Shown: piece after piece, positions 1 to 9,066 of the stretch
Position numbering within the stretch: the stretch's first letter is position 1
Layout of the letters: every line of letters starts with the position of its first letter
From: Ruminiclostridium josui JCM 17888
Lineage (GTDB): Bacteria; Bacillota; Clostridia; Acetivibrionales; DSM-1351
Length of the DNA stretch: 64,000 bases
Reading direction: 5' to 3'
Assembly: GCF_000526495.1 (NCBI RefSeq)
Contig: NZ_JAGE01000001.1
Span: 186,001 to 250,000, forward strand
Program-made: the position numbers and the translations under genes
The notes under the pieces: model-generated
Told to the model about the DNA's origin: nothing
Databases searched by the model: none
The model's input: only the letters and a program-made list of their open reading frames with translations

Positions 1-338
1 TTTCTGTATCCTATTCTCATTAAATCTGAGCTTTGATTAAATACAAACATTTGGGCTCCACCGGCTAGTTTTGCTACTATTCTGTCTTTCCTTGCACCAA
101 GTTTTATCATGTCATCTACTAATTTTACTATAGCCGTATCAGCAAACTTGGCAATGTTACTGTTATTTTTTGCTTGTTCACTGCTAGGCAGCATAACGTG
201 TGCTAATCCGGCTACTTTTGATGTAGAATCATACAGGGCAACCCCCACACATGAACCAAGACCTAGTGTAGTTAACATACAAGGATGACGCGATGAATTA
301 AGGTCAGCCATACCAACCTTTATAATTTCAATATCCAT
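1..338 (-). CDS. cheD: CheD chemoreceptor glutamine deamidase, C-terminus cut by window edge
   Basis: CheD deamidates specific glutamines on chemoreceptors and is the partner of CheC in Gram-positive chemotaxis. Translation from the ATG at 338 gives about 112 residues and stays open to base 1. It begins MDIEIIKVGMADLN and contains the family's GLGSCVGVALYD stretch, which holds the catalytic Cys, then a GLAHVMLP stretch with the conserved His and a KLAGGAQMF segment. The ATG overlaps the cheC stop codon by one base (TAATG), so translation is probably coupled. It is the last visible gene of the fla/che operon; sigD commonly follows beyond this edge in relatives (family knowledge, not seen here). 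Confidence 0.93.
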   Translation of the reverse strand, partial: MDIEIIKVGMADLNSSRHPCMLTTLGLGSCVGVALYDSTSKVAGLAHVMLPSSEQAKNNSNIAKFADTAIVKLVDDMIKLGARKDRIVAKLAGGAQMFVFNQSSDLMRIGYR

Positions 339-958
339 TATTCTATAACTCCCAATGCTCTTAATAGTACCTCGTATGATTCAACATCAGGTATCAGTAG
401 AAAGTCTCCAAAAACCTTTGTAATGCCTTCACTAAACTCAGTCTCTATATATAATACTGAATCGCCGACCTTTCCAAACTCAATTGCCGGTACGCTTAGT
501 ATTGCACCTGCCATGTCTATAGCAAGTTCCGGTACAGAAGGCAATATTTTTAAGTTTGTCAAGCCAGCCAATGCTGATAGATATGATGCCGTTAGTATGT
601 TACCGATTTCCTTTAATGCAGATAACTCCAACTCGTTAAAATCTAGATTAGTTTCATCATTGGAACCTAGTAATATATTTACCAGTTTTCTGGCAGCATT
701 AATGTCCAAAATAAACATCATATTACCGGTTAAATCACCGGTTACATTAAGCAAGATTCCAACAACAAGTATTTCTTCACCACCAAGAATCTGACTAACC
801 TTATCAAATCCCATTATTTTAACTTCTGGTACAGCCATATCCACTTTTTTGTCTATCATTTTAGCCAAAGAAGTTACTGCATTTCCTGCGCCGATATTTC
901 CAATCTCTCTAAGCACATCCATCTGAATATTATTTAATTCATCAAAACTAATTGACAT
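338..958 (-). CDS. cheC: CheC chemotaxis phosphatase
   Basis: CheC removes phosphate from CheY-P and binds CheD. The 206-residue protein carries both copies of the phosphatase signature E-x2-N-x22-P: E18/N21/P44 and E117/N120/P143, counted from the chosen start. Two intact sites mark an active CheC rather than a degenerate FliY-type copy. The ATG at 958 is preferred over the adjacent upstream GTG at 961 because GGGG lies 8 bases before it. It lies between cheW and cheD in the usual cheB-A-W-C-D order and overlaps cheD by one base. Confidence 0.95.
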   Translation of the reverse strand: MSISFDELNNIQMDVLREIGNIGAGNAVTSLAKMIDKKVDMAVPEVKIMGFDKVSQILGGEEILVVGILLNVTGDLTGNMMFILDINAARKLVNILLGSNDETNLDFNELELSALKEIGNILTASYLSALAGLTNLKILPSVPELAIDMAGAILSVPAIEFGKVGDSVLYIETEFSEGITKVFGDFLLIPDVESYEVLLRALGVIE

Positions 959-989
959 CACTCATACCCCTATTTTTATTTTTAATCAA

Positions 990-1436
990 TTATATTTTAA
1001 CAAGCTTATCGAAATTCAGAAGAGTCACAATTTCTCCATCAACCTTGCCAATTCCTAATATATAATCTGCTATAGTACTGTTCATTAAACTTGCAGCACT
1101 CTCAATAGAATCTCCAGTAAGTTGTATCGTTTGAAGTACTTGATCAACTATAACACCTATTGAAACTTCTTCAAGCTTTAAAATTATTATACGCGTTTCT
1201 TCCGTCTCTTCTGCTACAGGAAGATTAAATTTTAGTCTTAAATCCATTACAGGGATTATATCCCCTCTTAAATTTATAACCCCTTTAATATAAGGTGGCG
1301 TTTTAGGGACCCTTGTTATTGTTTTCATTCTGTCTATAGTTGTAATTTTAAGTGAGTCAATACCAAAACGCTCTTCTCCGAGACTAAATACAATAAACTG
1401 TTTTGATTCAAATTCTTGAAGTTGTACGTCAGCCAT
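990..1436 (-). CDS. cheW: CheW chemotaxis coupling protein
   Basis: CheW bridges chemoreceptors and the CheA kinase at the inner membrane face. The 148-residue product is a single CheW domain with the typical FGIDSLKITTIDRM and PYIKGVINLRGDIIPVMDL segments. I start it at the ATG at 1436 (MADVQ) because GGAG sits 6 bases upstream; the frame stays open a further nine codons to a TTG with no ribosome site. It lies downstream of cheA with a 118-bp gap in which I see no gene. Confidence 0.95.
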   Translation of the reverse strand: MADVQLQEFESKQFIVFSLGEERFGIDSLKITTIDRMKTITRVPKTPPYIKGVINLRGDIIPVMDLRLKFNLPVAEETEETRIIILKLEEVSIGVIVDQVLQTIQLTGDSIESAASLMNSTIADYILGIGKVDGEIVTLLNFDKLVKI

Positions 1437-1554
1437 ATTTATCTCCATTTCCGTCACAGACAAAAGTAGCTATATAATATAATCGCATACTTACTGTCTG
1501 TGCCATTATTTATTTTATTTGGAATCCTATATTTAATCCGCACTAGTTCATAAG

Positions 1555-3633
1555 TTAAGTAATGGAATTTACATCAACTATTAATGCCACATTTCCGTCA
1601 CCAAGTATTGTAGCCCCAGCCAAATACTTGATTCCAGTCAGGAGTTTACCCAAAGATTTAATAACTATTTCCTGCTGTCCTATAACACTGTCTACAACAA
1701 GTCCTGTCAGCTTTTCACCTTTTCTAACAATTACTATTTTTAACTGTTTCTGGTTAGCTTGTTCCTCCCTGTTTGGAACCTCAAGAGAATCAGCAAGCCT
1801 TGTAATAGGTACAACCATGTTACGAAGCAATATAACCTCTTGTCCCTGAACAGTTTTTACATCTTCTGCAGACCAATTATATATCTGATAAATTGAGCCT
1901 AATGGTATAGCATATTTTTCTCCGCCTACATTTACCAATAATGCTTGATATATTGCCAATGTCAACGGTAATTTTATAATAAATTTACTTCCCTTACCGC
2001 TTTGTGTTTCAACTTCAACTGTTCCTCCAAGCTGCTCAATTTTGGTTTTAACCACATCAAGACCCACACCTCTTCCTGACAATCCTGTAATCTTGTCAGC
2101 AGTACTGAAGCTTGGTCTAAATAAAAGCTCTATTGCATCTTGTTGAGTCATTGAATTAGCAGCTTCTCTAGTTATTATACCGTTTTCTACAGCTTTATTT
2201 TTTATCTTTTCTATATTTATTCCTGCACCGTCATCTTCAACCTCAATTAATACGTTATTTCCTGACTGGTATGCTGTGAGGTTAATTCTTCCTACCTCAG
2301 GCTTACCAAGTTCTTTTCTTTTTTCGGTAGATTCCAGACCGTGGTCACAGGAATTTCTGAGCAAGTGGATAAGAGGATCTCCGATTTCATCAATAACAGT
2401 CCTGTCAAGTTCTGTTTCCTCACCCGACATCTTCAATTCTATTTCTTTACCCAAATCCTTTGCGATATCTCTTATCATTCTAGGGAAACGGTTAAATACG
2501 GTCTCAACAGGAACCATTCTAACCTTCATAACAGCGTCATTGAGATTAGTAGTTATCCTTTCAAGATATTCAAGAGTTTCATGATATTCCTGAGGCTTTT
2601 CGGTTATATCAGTTCCTTCAAGTCTCGTTTTTGTTATTATAAGTTCTCCAACAAGATTCATTAAAACATCAAGTCTGTCAATATCAACTCTGACTGTTCT
2701 CTGTGTTTTTTTAGGAGCATTATTAGCACTTGGCTTTGGAGATTCTTGATGCTCAGTTACATGTTTTTGAGTCTCCTGCACAGTTTCACTGGCTTTTGCC
2801 TCAACAACAGGTTTGTCTGCTTCTGAAGCTGCAGAAGAACTGTCAGTATCAAACTTATCAAGAGTAGATATAACGACTTCATCAACTTCTGCTATGGAAT
2901 TCAATTCCTTTTCAAAAAGCTGTTCATTTTCTTTTGATACTACAATTACTGTGAATTCATTATCAAATTTTTCATCCTCAATATCTTGTACTGAAGGCTG
3001 TGACTTTATAATTTCACCATATCTTTCCAATGTTTGGAATAATATAAATGCTCTTGCTGATTTCAACAGACACCCGCTATTAAGCACAAGAGTAATCTTT
3101 AAAGCATTGATGCCCATATCTTTTGCCTTGTTTACTGCATTTTTCTCAAACTCATCAAGTTGCATCTGTGCAGTTAAATATTTATCCTCATTAACAGGCT
3201 GTGCAGGCTTTTCTGCTGATCTTGTTTTCTCAGGAGTTTTAACTGTACCCTTATTGGCCAGTATCTCATTAAGGGCATCTATTACATTTTTATATTCCTT
3301 ATCGCCCTCTCCGCCGGTATTAACTACACTGTTTACATAATTTTCAAGTGCATCAAGACATTTAAACAACACATCAACAAGGTCTGAAGTAACCTTGATT
3401 TCATCGTTTCTAATAGCATGAAGAACATTTTCCATGTCATGGGTTAATTTTGTCATTTTAGTATACCCCATGGTTCCTGCCATTCCTTTAAGTGTATGTG
3501 CCACCCTGAAAATCTCGTTTAACACATCTTTATCTTCAGGATCCTTTTCTATTTGCAAAAGGCACTCATTCAAACTCTGAACGTGTTCTTTTGCTTCCTC
3601 TATGAATATTTGTAAATATTGACTCATATCCAT
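1555..3633 (-). CDS. cheA: CheA chemotaxis histidine kinase
   Basis: CheA autophosphorylates on its HPt histidine and passes phosphate to CheY and CheB. Domains in order: HPt (residues 1-105, phospho-His H46 in AHTLKGMAGTMG), a P2-like response-regulator binding region (about 150-270), a Pro/Ala/Glu-rich linker, the dimerisation domain (about 315-375), an HATPase domain with N box (HLLRNSCDHGLE), G1 (DDGAGI) and G2 (GLSGRGVGLDVV), and a C-terminal CheW-like domain. The length of 692 aa is normal. A GGGGGTG site precedes the ATG, which begins directly after the cheB stop, so the two genes are probably coupled. Confidence 0.97.
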   Translation of the reverse strand: MDMSQYLQIFIEEAKEHVQSLNECLLQIEKDPEDKDVLNEIFRVAHTLKGMAGTMGYTKMTKLTHDMENVLHAIRNDEIKVTSDLVDVLFKCLDALENYVNSVVNTGGEGDKEYKNVIDALNEILANKGTVKTPEKTRSAEKPAQPVNEDKYLTAQMQLDEFEKNAVNKAKDMGINALKITLVLNSGCLLKSARAFILFQTLERYGEIIKSQPSVQDIEDEKFDNEFTVIVVSKENEQLFEKELNSIAEVDEVVISTLDKFDTDSSSAASEADKPVVEAKASETVQETQKHVTEHQESPKPSANNAPKKTQRTVRVDIDRLDVLMNLVGELIITKTRLEGTDITEKPQEYHETLEYLERITTNLNDAVMKVRMVPVETVFNRFPRMIRDIAKDLGKEIELKMSGEETELDRTVIDEIGDPLIHLLRNSCDHGLESTEKRKELGKPEVGRINLTAYQSGNNVLIEVEDDGAGINIEKIKNKAVENGIITREAANSMTQQDAIELLFRPSFSTADKITGLSGRGVGLDVVKTKIEQLGGTVEVETQSGKGSKFIIKLPLTLAIYQALLVNVGGEKYAIPLGSIYQIYNWSAEDVKTVQGQEVILLRNMVVPITRLADSLEVPNREEQANQKQLKIVIVRKGEKLTGLVVDSVIGQQEIVIKSLGKLLTGIKYLAGATILGDGNVALIVDVNSIT

Positions 3634-3634
3634 T

Positions 3635-4705
3635 TTAACGCACCCCCAAATATTGGATTATTTCACTTGGAATTTTATCAAGTGATACTATTTTGTCTAC
3701 TGCTCCGGTTTGTACTGCCATTTTTGGCATTCCATAAACTACGCTTGTTTCTTCATCTTGGGCTATTATAAAACTTTTATTTACTTCCTTTAATTTTTTA
3801 ATTCCTGCACTTCCATCAGCACCCATACCTGTCAGAATAACACCGATTATATTTTGTAACCCTGTTTCCGACAGAGAAGTCATCATAACATCTACTGATG
3901 GTCTATGTCCTCCAACAGGAGGCGATTTATCCAAATTAATTATTATATCACCATTTGCAGATGTTTGAATCTTCATATGTGAGTCCCCAGGTGCTATATA
4001 TGCATAACCCTCAAGTACTTTTTCTTTATGGGTAGCTTCTTTGACTATCAAGTTACTCTTACTATCCAATCTTTCAGCCAGGGACTTAGTAAATCCAGGA
4101 GGCATGTGCTGAACTATCAGAACCGCTATGGACATATCTCCTGGCAAGTATGGTATAACTGTTTGCAATGCCTTTGGCCCACCTGTAGAACTTCCAATTG
4201 CTATAATATTTTTCACAGGCTTTCTGCCTTTTGAGGCTGCTCTTTTATCACTATCTATCGTCTTTTTTTGAATAGATTTTAGCTTAATGTTTTTAGCAAT
4301 AATAATTTTCTCTATTATTTCATTTCTCTTAGAATCATTTTTTATTTCAAATATATTCTTTGGCTTTACAACAAAATCAACTGCACCTTCATCCAGTGCT
4401 CTTATGGTCATTTCAGTACCATACTCTGTTTCGCTTCCAAACATTATTACAGGTTTGGGAACTCTCTGCATAATTTGCTTCAAACAGTTAATCCCGTCCA
4501 TTACAGGCATATCTACATCCAATGTTACCACATCCGGATGTAAATGATGTATTTTTTCCAATGCATCTTTACCATCAACAGCAGTACCCACCACAGAAAT
4601 AGAATCATCTGAGTTAAGCATGTCTGACAGCACTTTTCTCATAAATGCAGAGTCATCTACAATCAATACCTTTATTGGATTGTTCTTTTTTAACTTTAAA
4701 CTCAT
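3635..4705 (-). CDS. cheB: CheB protein-glutamate methylesterase/deamidase response regulator
   Basis: CheB demethylates receptors when phosphorylated and so provides adaptation. Residues 10-130 are a receiver domain with the acidic pair D17/D18 and phospho-acceptor D63 (TLDVDMP). After a linker the esterase domain shows GSSTGGPKAL (catalytic Ser), QHMPPGFTKSLAERL (catalytic His) and GMGADGSAGI (catalytic Asp). The length of 356 aa is normal. It heads the che cluster, 174 bp downstream of flhG. In many clostridia a pilZ gene lies in this gap; here I find none, only a candidate promoter. Confidence 0.96.
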   Translation of the reverse strand: MSLKLKKNNPIKVLIVDDSAFMRKVLSDMLNSDDSISVVGTAVDGKDALEKIHHLHPDVVTLDVDMPVMDGINCLKQIMQRVPKPVIMFGSETEYGTEMTIRALDEGAVDFVVKPKNIFEIKNDSKRNEIIEKIIIAKNIKLKSIQKKTIDSDKRAASKGRKPVKNIIAIGSSTGGPKALQTVIPYLPGDMSIAVLIVQHMPPGFTKSLAERLDSKSNLIVKEATHKEKVLEGYAYIAPGDSHMKIQTSANGDIIINLDKSPPVGGHRPSVDVMMTSLSETGLQNIIGVILTGMGADGSAGIKKLKEVNKSFIIAQDEETSVVYGMPKMAVQTGAVDKIVSLDKIPSEIIQYLGVR

Positions 4706-4865
4706 TGGTTACCTCAGCTTTATATTCGAAGTTTCATTGCTGACTTACTATTATCCTATTATTTTCATACTGTCTTTGTAGCCAATTTTATATACTTTAA
4801 ATATAAATGTTTATTTTTTCCCCGTTAAACTTATAAAACATCCCAAAATAATCCCACTTAATTAT

Positions 4866-4894
4866 AGTATACTCTCTTATTAATGAGTAAACAA
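4866..4894 (-). promoter_or_regulatory. Candidate internal promoter for cheB-cheA-cheW-cheC-cheD
   Basis: Reading leftward, TTGTTT (4889-4894, inside the flhG 3' end) is followed after 17 bases by TATACT (4866-4871). This fits a housekeeping promoter: -10 matches 5 of 6, -35 matches 3 of 6. It lies 160 bp before cheB in the only sizeable gap of the distal operon, so it could give che genes their own transcription. The AT-rich background makes chance matches likely. Confidence 0.33.
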
Positions 4895-5785
4895 CCCAAC
4901 AAAGCGGTTCAGGAAACCTTTTATGCCAGATTGTGTATTTTTTTGTTGATTCATGTCGTTTTTTATAAGTGTATCAGCAAGTTCTACAAATAACTTACTA
5001 GTATAATTTTTAGGATAACTTAACAAATACGGCTTTTGAAGTTTTACTGATTTTATTAACATCTGATCAAATGGCAGATAACCCAGTGAATGAAGTTTCA
5101 TGCCTAAAAACTTTTCAGAAACCATTGCAAAGTTATTGTACACATTTTTAGCCTCTTGCTCACTTTCAGCTCTGTTTATCAAAACATTTATTGCACAGTC
5201 TTTTTTTATATTTGATACAGTCTTTACTAATGCATATGCATCGGTAATAGACGTGGGTTCCGGTGTTACAACAAGAACTACTTCGTCGGCAGACATTACA
5301 AAATTCATAACAGTATCAGATAAACCGGCACCTGTATCTATTAAAATATAATCAGCAATATGATCAAGTAATGACATATTTGCCATAAAAATTTCCAAAG
5401 AACTTTTGTCAAGGTTAATTAGTTCCTGTACACCTGAACCGCCGGAAATAAATTTTATATTTCCTGGTCCATCACACAGTATGTCCACTAAATCCTTTCC
5501 ATTTTTAATACAATCCAACATTGTGTATTTAGGCACAATTCCAAATACAACATCTATATTTGATAAACCCAAGTCAGCATCAATTATTACAACTCTGTAG
5601 CCTCTTTGACTAAGAGCTATTGCAAGGTTTACGGTAACATTTGTTTTACCTACCCCACCTTTTCCACTGGTTACAGTAATAACCTTTGCACGTTTTTGCT
5701 CTGCTAAGTTTTGAGGCTGCTGCAGGTTTTCCTTTTTATTAAGATTATTAACTATCTGCCTTAACTTATCAGCTTGATCTATCAT
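4880..5785 (-). CDS. flhG: FlhG (YlxH) MinD-like flagellar number ATPase
   Basis: FlhG is a ParA/MinD-type ATPase that controls flagellar number and position with FlhF and assists C-ring assembly. After a 34-residue N-terminal extension, whose DQADKLRQIVNNLN helix resembles the FlhF-activating segment of FlhG proteins, comes the deviant Walker A TSGKGGVGKTN. Switch motifs DADLGLSNID and DTGAGLSDTV follow. The length of 301 aa is typical. One base separates its start from the flhF stop, and a GGGGAG site overlaps the flhF end, so the pair is coupled. Confidence 0.95.
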   Translation of the reverse strand: MIDQADKLRQIVNNLNKKENLQQPQNLAEQKRAKVITVTSGKGGVGKTNVTVNLAIALSQRGYRVVIIDADLGLSNIDVVFGIVPKYTMLDCIKNGKDLVDILCDGPGNIKFISGGSGVQELINLDKSSLEIFMANMSLLDHIADYILIDTGAGLSDTVMNFVMSADEVVLVVTPEPTSITDAYALVKTVSNIKKDCAINVLINRAESEQEAKNVYNNFAMVSEKFLGMKLHSLGYLPFDQMLIKSVKLQKPYLLSYPKNYTSKLFVELADTLIKNDMNQQKNTQSGIKGFLNRFVGLFTH

Positions 5786-5786
5786 A

Positions 5787-6956
5787 TTATGATATGCTCC
5801 CCAGTAAATTTTTTGATATCTTTTCCGTGTTAACCACTTCTATATCATCGGGTACGTTTTGTCCATTAGTTATATACGCCAGAGGTTTATCCGAATAGCA
5901 TTTTGTATTAAGTATACTACCATAAACAGGCGTTTCATCAAGCTTTGTAAAGATAAGTCTGTAATTTGGTATAAATCCGTAGTTTTTAATTATATCTCTG
6001 CAATTTTTTGAGCTTACAGTTGCACTCAATACAAGAAATACCTCATCTGCATTGCAAACTTCTATGATTTTTTGTAATTCCTCAAACTTTTGTTTATCTC
6101 GGTAGCTGCATCCAGCAGTGTCTATAAGTATTACGTCCTTATCACTGTAATTCTCTATTTGGCTGCTAATTTCCTCTGTCGAATAGGCAATTGATATGGG
6201 TATTCCAAGTATTTCTGCATAAGTCTTAAGTTGGTCAACAGCAGCTATTCTATAAGTATCGGCAGTAATAAACCCAACATTTTTATTGTTTGTTAACATA
6301 AATGAAGCAGCAAGTTTAGCAAGTGTAGTTGTTTTTCCTACGCCGGTAGGGCCTACAAACAGTATTACCGTAGGCTTGCCATCCTGCCTGAAGTTGATAG
6401 GCTCTGCCTTTCCCAATATTGAAGATATAACAGATAACATAGCCAGTGATGCATCATTAATATTTCTTGCATCACTTTTCTCAGCAACTTCTTCAATGAT
6501 CTTTTGAGCAATATCCTGATCTACTTCGTTTTTCAACAGGTTATTATATAATAATTGGAATACCTGTGATAATTTTGCAGTTTCATCGCTTTTAACAAAA
6601 TCAGCACTTTTATTTTCCGGTTTTATAATGTCCAGTATACGGTCTAATAAAGTCTCTATTTTAGTTACTTTATTCTCTAGCTGAGTTATTTTTTCCTCTT
6701 TTTGTGATAGCATATTTTTAGGGTTTATGTCGTTTGCCAAGGAGCTGTCAGATCTTGCTAACTCCTTTTTGGACGCTTTTGCTGAATCATCATCTATCGC
6801 GGCCATTACCTCCATCATAGGACTGGTAAAGTACTTTTTAAAGCCTTTTTGTCTTACCTTTTTTGTACTCAGAATAATGGCATCATTTCCAAGATCCATT
6901 TTAACTTTCAGCAAAGCTTCCTGTGTATTTTTACCCATATAGCGCTTTATTTTCAT
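5787..6956 (-). CDS. flhF: FlhF SRP-like GTPase of flagellar placement
   Basis: FlhF is the third SRP-type GTPase and recruits early flagellar components to the assembly site. The 389-residue protein has the basic N-terminal B domain (MKIKRYMGKNTQEAL), a variable coiled linker (about 60-125), then the NG domain with FVGPTGVGKTTTLAKLA (G1), DTYRIAAVDQL (G2), DTAGCSYRD (G3) and TKLDE (G4). The ATG follows GGAGG by 7 bases. Placed between flhA and flhG as usual. Confidence 0.96.
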   Translation of the reverse strand: MKIKRYMGKNTQEALLKVKMDLGNDAIILSTKKVRQKGFKKYFTSPMMEVMAAIDDDSAKASKKELARSDSSLANDINPKNMLSQKEEKITQLENKVTKIETLLDRILDIIKPENKSADFVKSDETAKLSQVFQLLYNNLLKNEVDQDIAQKIIEEVAEKSDARNINDASLAMLSVISSILGKAEPINFRQDGKPTVILFVGPTGVGKTTTLAKLAASFMLTNNKNVGFITADTYRIAAVDQLKTYAEILGIPISIAYSTEEISSQIENYSDKDVILIDTAGCSYRDKQKFEELQKIIEVCNADEVFLVLSATVSSKNCRDIIKNYGFIPNYRLIFTKLDETPVYGSILNTKCYSDKPLAYITNGQNVPDDIEVVNTEKISKNLLGSIS

Positions 6957-7005
6957 ACGTTAACCTCCGGATTTGTTTGCAACAGATTACGCTTATTAAT
7001 CTACA

Positions 7006-9030
7006 TTAAACAGTCACTGTTCCTACTGATTGTATTTCTACCCCAGAATCAACTTCATTATAAGATAAAACCACTAAACCTGGAATTACATTTTCTGTCA
7101 TACGTTTAAAATATAATCTTACAACAGGCGAAGCCAGTATAATAGGTTGACTTCCCAGTTGTATTAATCTTTGAACATTTTTTGAAACACTATTTATTAT
7201 TGTATTAGATACAGCAGGGTCAAGAGCAAGATATGATCCAAACTCAGTTTTTTGTATAGAATCCAGTATCATCTGCTCTACCTTAGGATCCAGTGTAATT
7301 ACATTTGTATTTCCGTTAAGGAATTTCTGTGATATTGACCTTCCTAAAGCCTGACGCACATACTCAGTCAACATGTCAACATCATGAGTAGCAGGAGCAT
7401 AATCCGCCAAGGTTTCCATAATAGTAACCATATCTCGAATTGTTACATTTTCTTTTAAGAGGTTTGCAAGTACTTTTTGTATTTCACCTATGCTCATAAT
7501 CTTAGGAACAAGTTCATCAACAATAGCAGGATAAGATTGCTTGATATTGTCCACCAATGCCTGTACTTCCTGCCTTCCAAGCAACTCAAATGAATGTTTC
7601 TTTATAACCTCAGTAAGATGTGTTGCAATAATTGAAGGTGGATCAACAACAGTATATCCCAGCATTTCAGCTTTATCCCTCTGATTTTCCTGAATCCATA
7701 TTGCAGGCAAACCAAATGCAGGCTCTATGGTTTTTATACCCTCAAGCTCTTCATCAACATCCCCTGAATTCATTGCAAGGAAATAGTCAAACAATAATTC
7801 TCCCCTTGCAACCTGATTACCTTTTATTTTAATAATATACTCATTTGGTCCTATCTGAATGTTATCTCTTAATCTGATAACAGGTACTATCATACCAAGT
7901 TCAAGGGCCAATTGTCTTCTGATTAATACAACTCTATCCAGCAAATCTCCTCCCTGATTTACATCTGCCAGAGGGATAATGCCATATCCAAACTCAAGTT
8001 CTATAGGGTCAACCTGAAGAAGACTTACAACGTTCTCAGGTTTTCTGATTTCCTCAACTTCACTTTCTTGAATCTGTACTTCCTCATCCTTATCAGCTTC
8101 TTGTTGAAGTTGTTTAATTTTATAATCTACGAAAAATAGGACTGCAGCAAGAATTAGAAAAGGTATTGGGGTTAAAAAAGGTGCCATACCAATACTTAGT
8201 AGTGCTGCTATAATAAGAACTTTAGGATTATAGAATAACTGCTTTACAACATCTTTGTTAAGATCAGAATCTGCACCTGCACGTGTAACAATAAAGCTTG
8301 TAGCTGTTGACAGCATAAGTGCAGGCAACTGGCTTACCAGACCATCACCTATAGTCAAAATTGTGTATGCTTGTAAAGCTTCACTAATATCCTTACCAAG
8401 CATAACAACACCTATAATGATACCGCCTGTAATATTTATTAACGTAATAATAATACCTGCAATGGCATCATTTTTTACGAATTTACTGGCACCATCCATG
8501 GAACCATAAAAATCTGCTTCTCTTTGTATCTTTTTTCTGCGTTCTTTTGCTTCTGCATCATTTATAAGACCAGTATTCAAGTCGGCATCTATAGCCATCT
8601 GTTTACCAGGCATAGCATCCAAAGTAAATCTGGCAGCAACTTCTGCGACTCTTTCAGAACCTTTTGTAATTACTAAAAAGTTTACAATCATAATTATAAA
8701 GAATATAACAAAGCCAACAACCAGGTTATTTCCTCCTACAAATTGACCAAAACCCCTGATAACGTGGCCTGCTTCACCCTTTGCCAATATTAGTTTTGTG
8801 GCCGTAACATTCAGTGATAAACGAAATATGGTTGTAACAACTATCAACGTTGGAAAAACTGAAAGGTCAAGTGCCGTTTTAAGATATATTGTATTAAGCA
8901 TAATTACAGCTGCAAGTACTATATTTACTGCAAGCAAAAAGTCCAACACTCCTGTAGGTATTGGCAAAATAAGATTTAAAATTGCAAGTACAACAACTAA
9001 TGGTACAAAAAAATTGTTAATTTTTGCCAC
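7006..9030 (-). CDS. flhA: FlhA flagellar export gate protein
   Basis: FlhA is the large export-gate subunit that binds substrates and chaperones and uses the proton motive force. The 674 residues comprise an N-terminal half with about eight hydrophobic segments (residues 1-310), including the FHIPEP-family signature region, a charged linker rich in Glu/Gln (about 310-340), and the cytoplasmic ring domain. The start is GTG at 9030 with GGGGGA upstream. It stands between flhB and flhF as in other Firmicutes. Confidence 0.97.
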   Translation of the reverse strand: MAKINNFFVPLVVVLAILNLILPIPTGVLDFLLAVNIVLAAVIMLNTIYLKTALDLSVFPTLIVVTTIFRLSLNVTATKLILAKGEAGHVIRGFGQFVGGNNLVVGFVIFFIIMIVNFLVITKGSERVAEVAARFTLDAMPGKQMAIDADLNTGLINDAEAKERRKKIQREADFYGSMDGASKFVKNDAIAGIIITLINITGGIIIGVVMLGKDISEALQAYTILTIGDGLVSQLPALMLSTATSFIVTRAGADSDLNKDVVKQLFYNPKVLIIAALLSIGMAPFLTPIPFLILAAVLFFVDYKIKQLQQEADKDEEVQIQESEVEEIRKPENVVSLLQVDPIELEFGYGIIPLADVNQGGDLLDRVVLIRRQLALELGMIVPVIRLRDNIQIGPNEYIIKIKGNQVARGELLFDYFLAMNSGDVDEELEGIKTIEPAFGLPAIWIQENQRDKAEMLGYTVVDPPSIIATHLTEVIKKHSFELLGRQEVQALVDNIKQSYPAIVDELVPKIMSIGEIQKVLANLLKENVTIRDMVTIMETLADYAPATHDVDMLTEYVRQALGRSISQKFLNGNTNVITLDPKVEQMILDSIQKTEFGSYLALDPAVSNTIINSVSKNVQRLIQLGSQPIILASPVVRLYFKRMTENVIPGLVVLSYNEVDSGVEIQSVGTVTV

Positions 9031-9066
9031 TTTTTGTCCCCCTTTTCCTAAGTAAAAACTTCGCTG

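Noticed and set aside
423-794. Long open frames antisense to the flagellar, chemotaxis and division genes
   Set aside because: They lie inside well-supported genes, lack ribosome sites and show no family motifs; they are shadows of the real frames.
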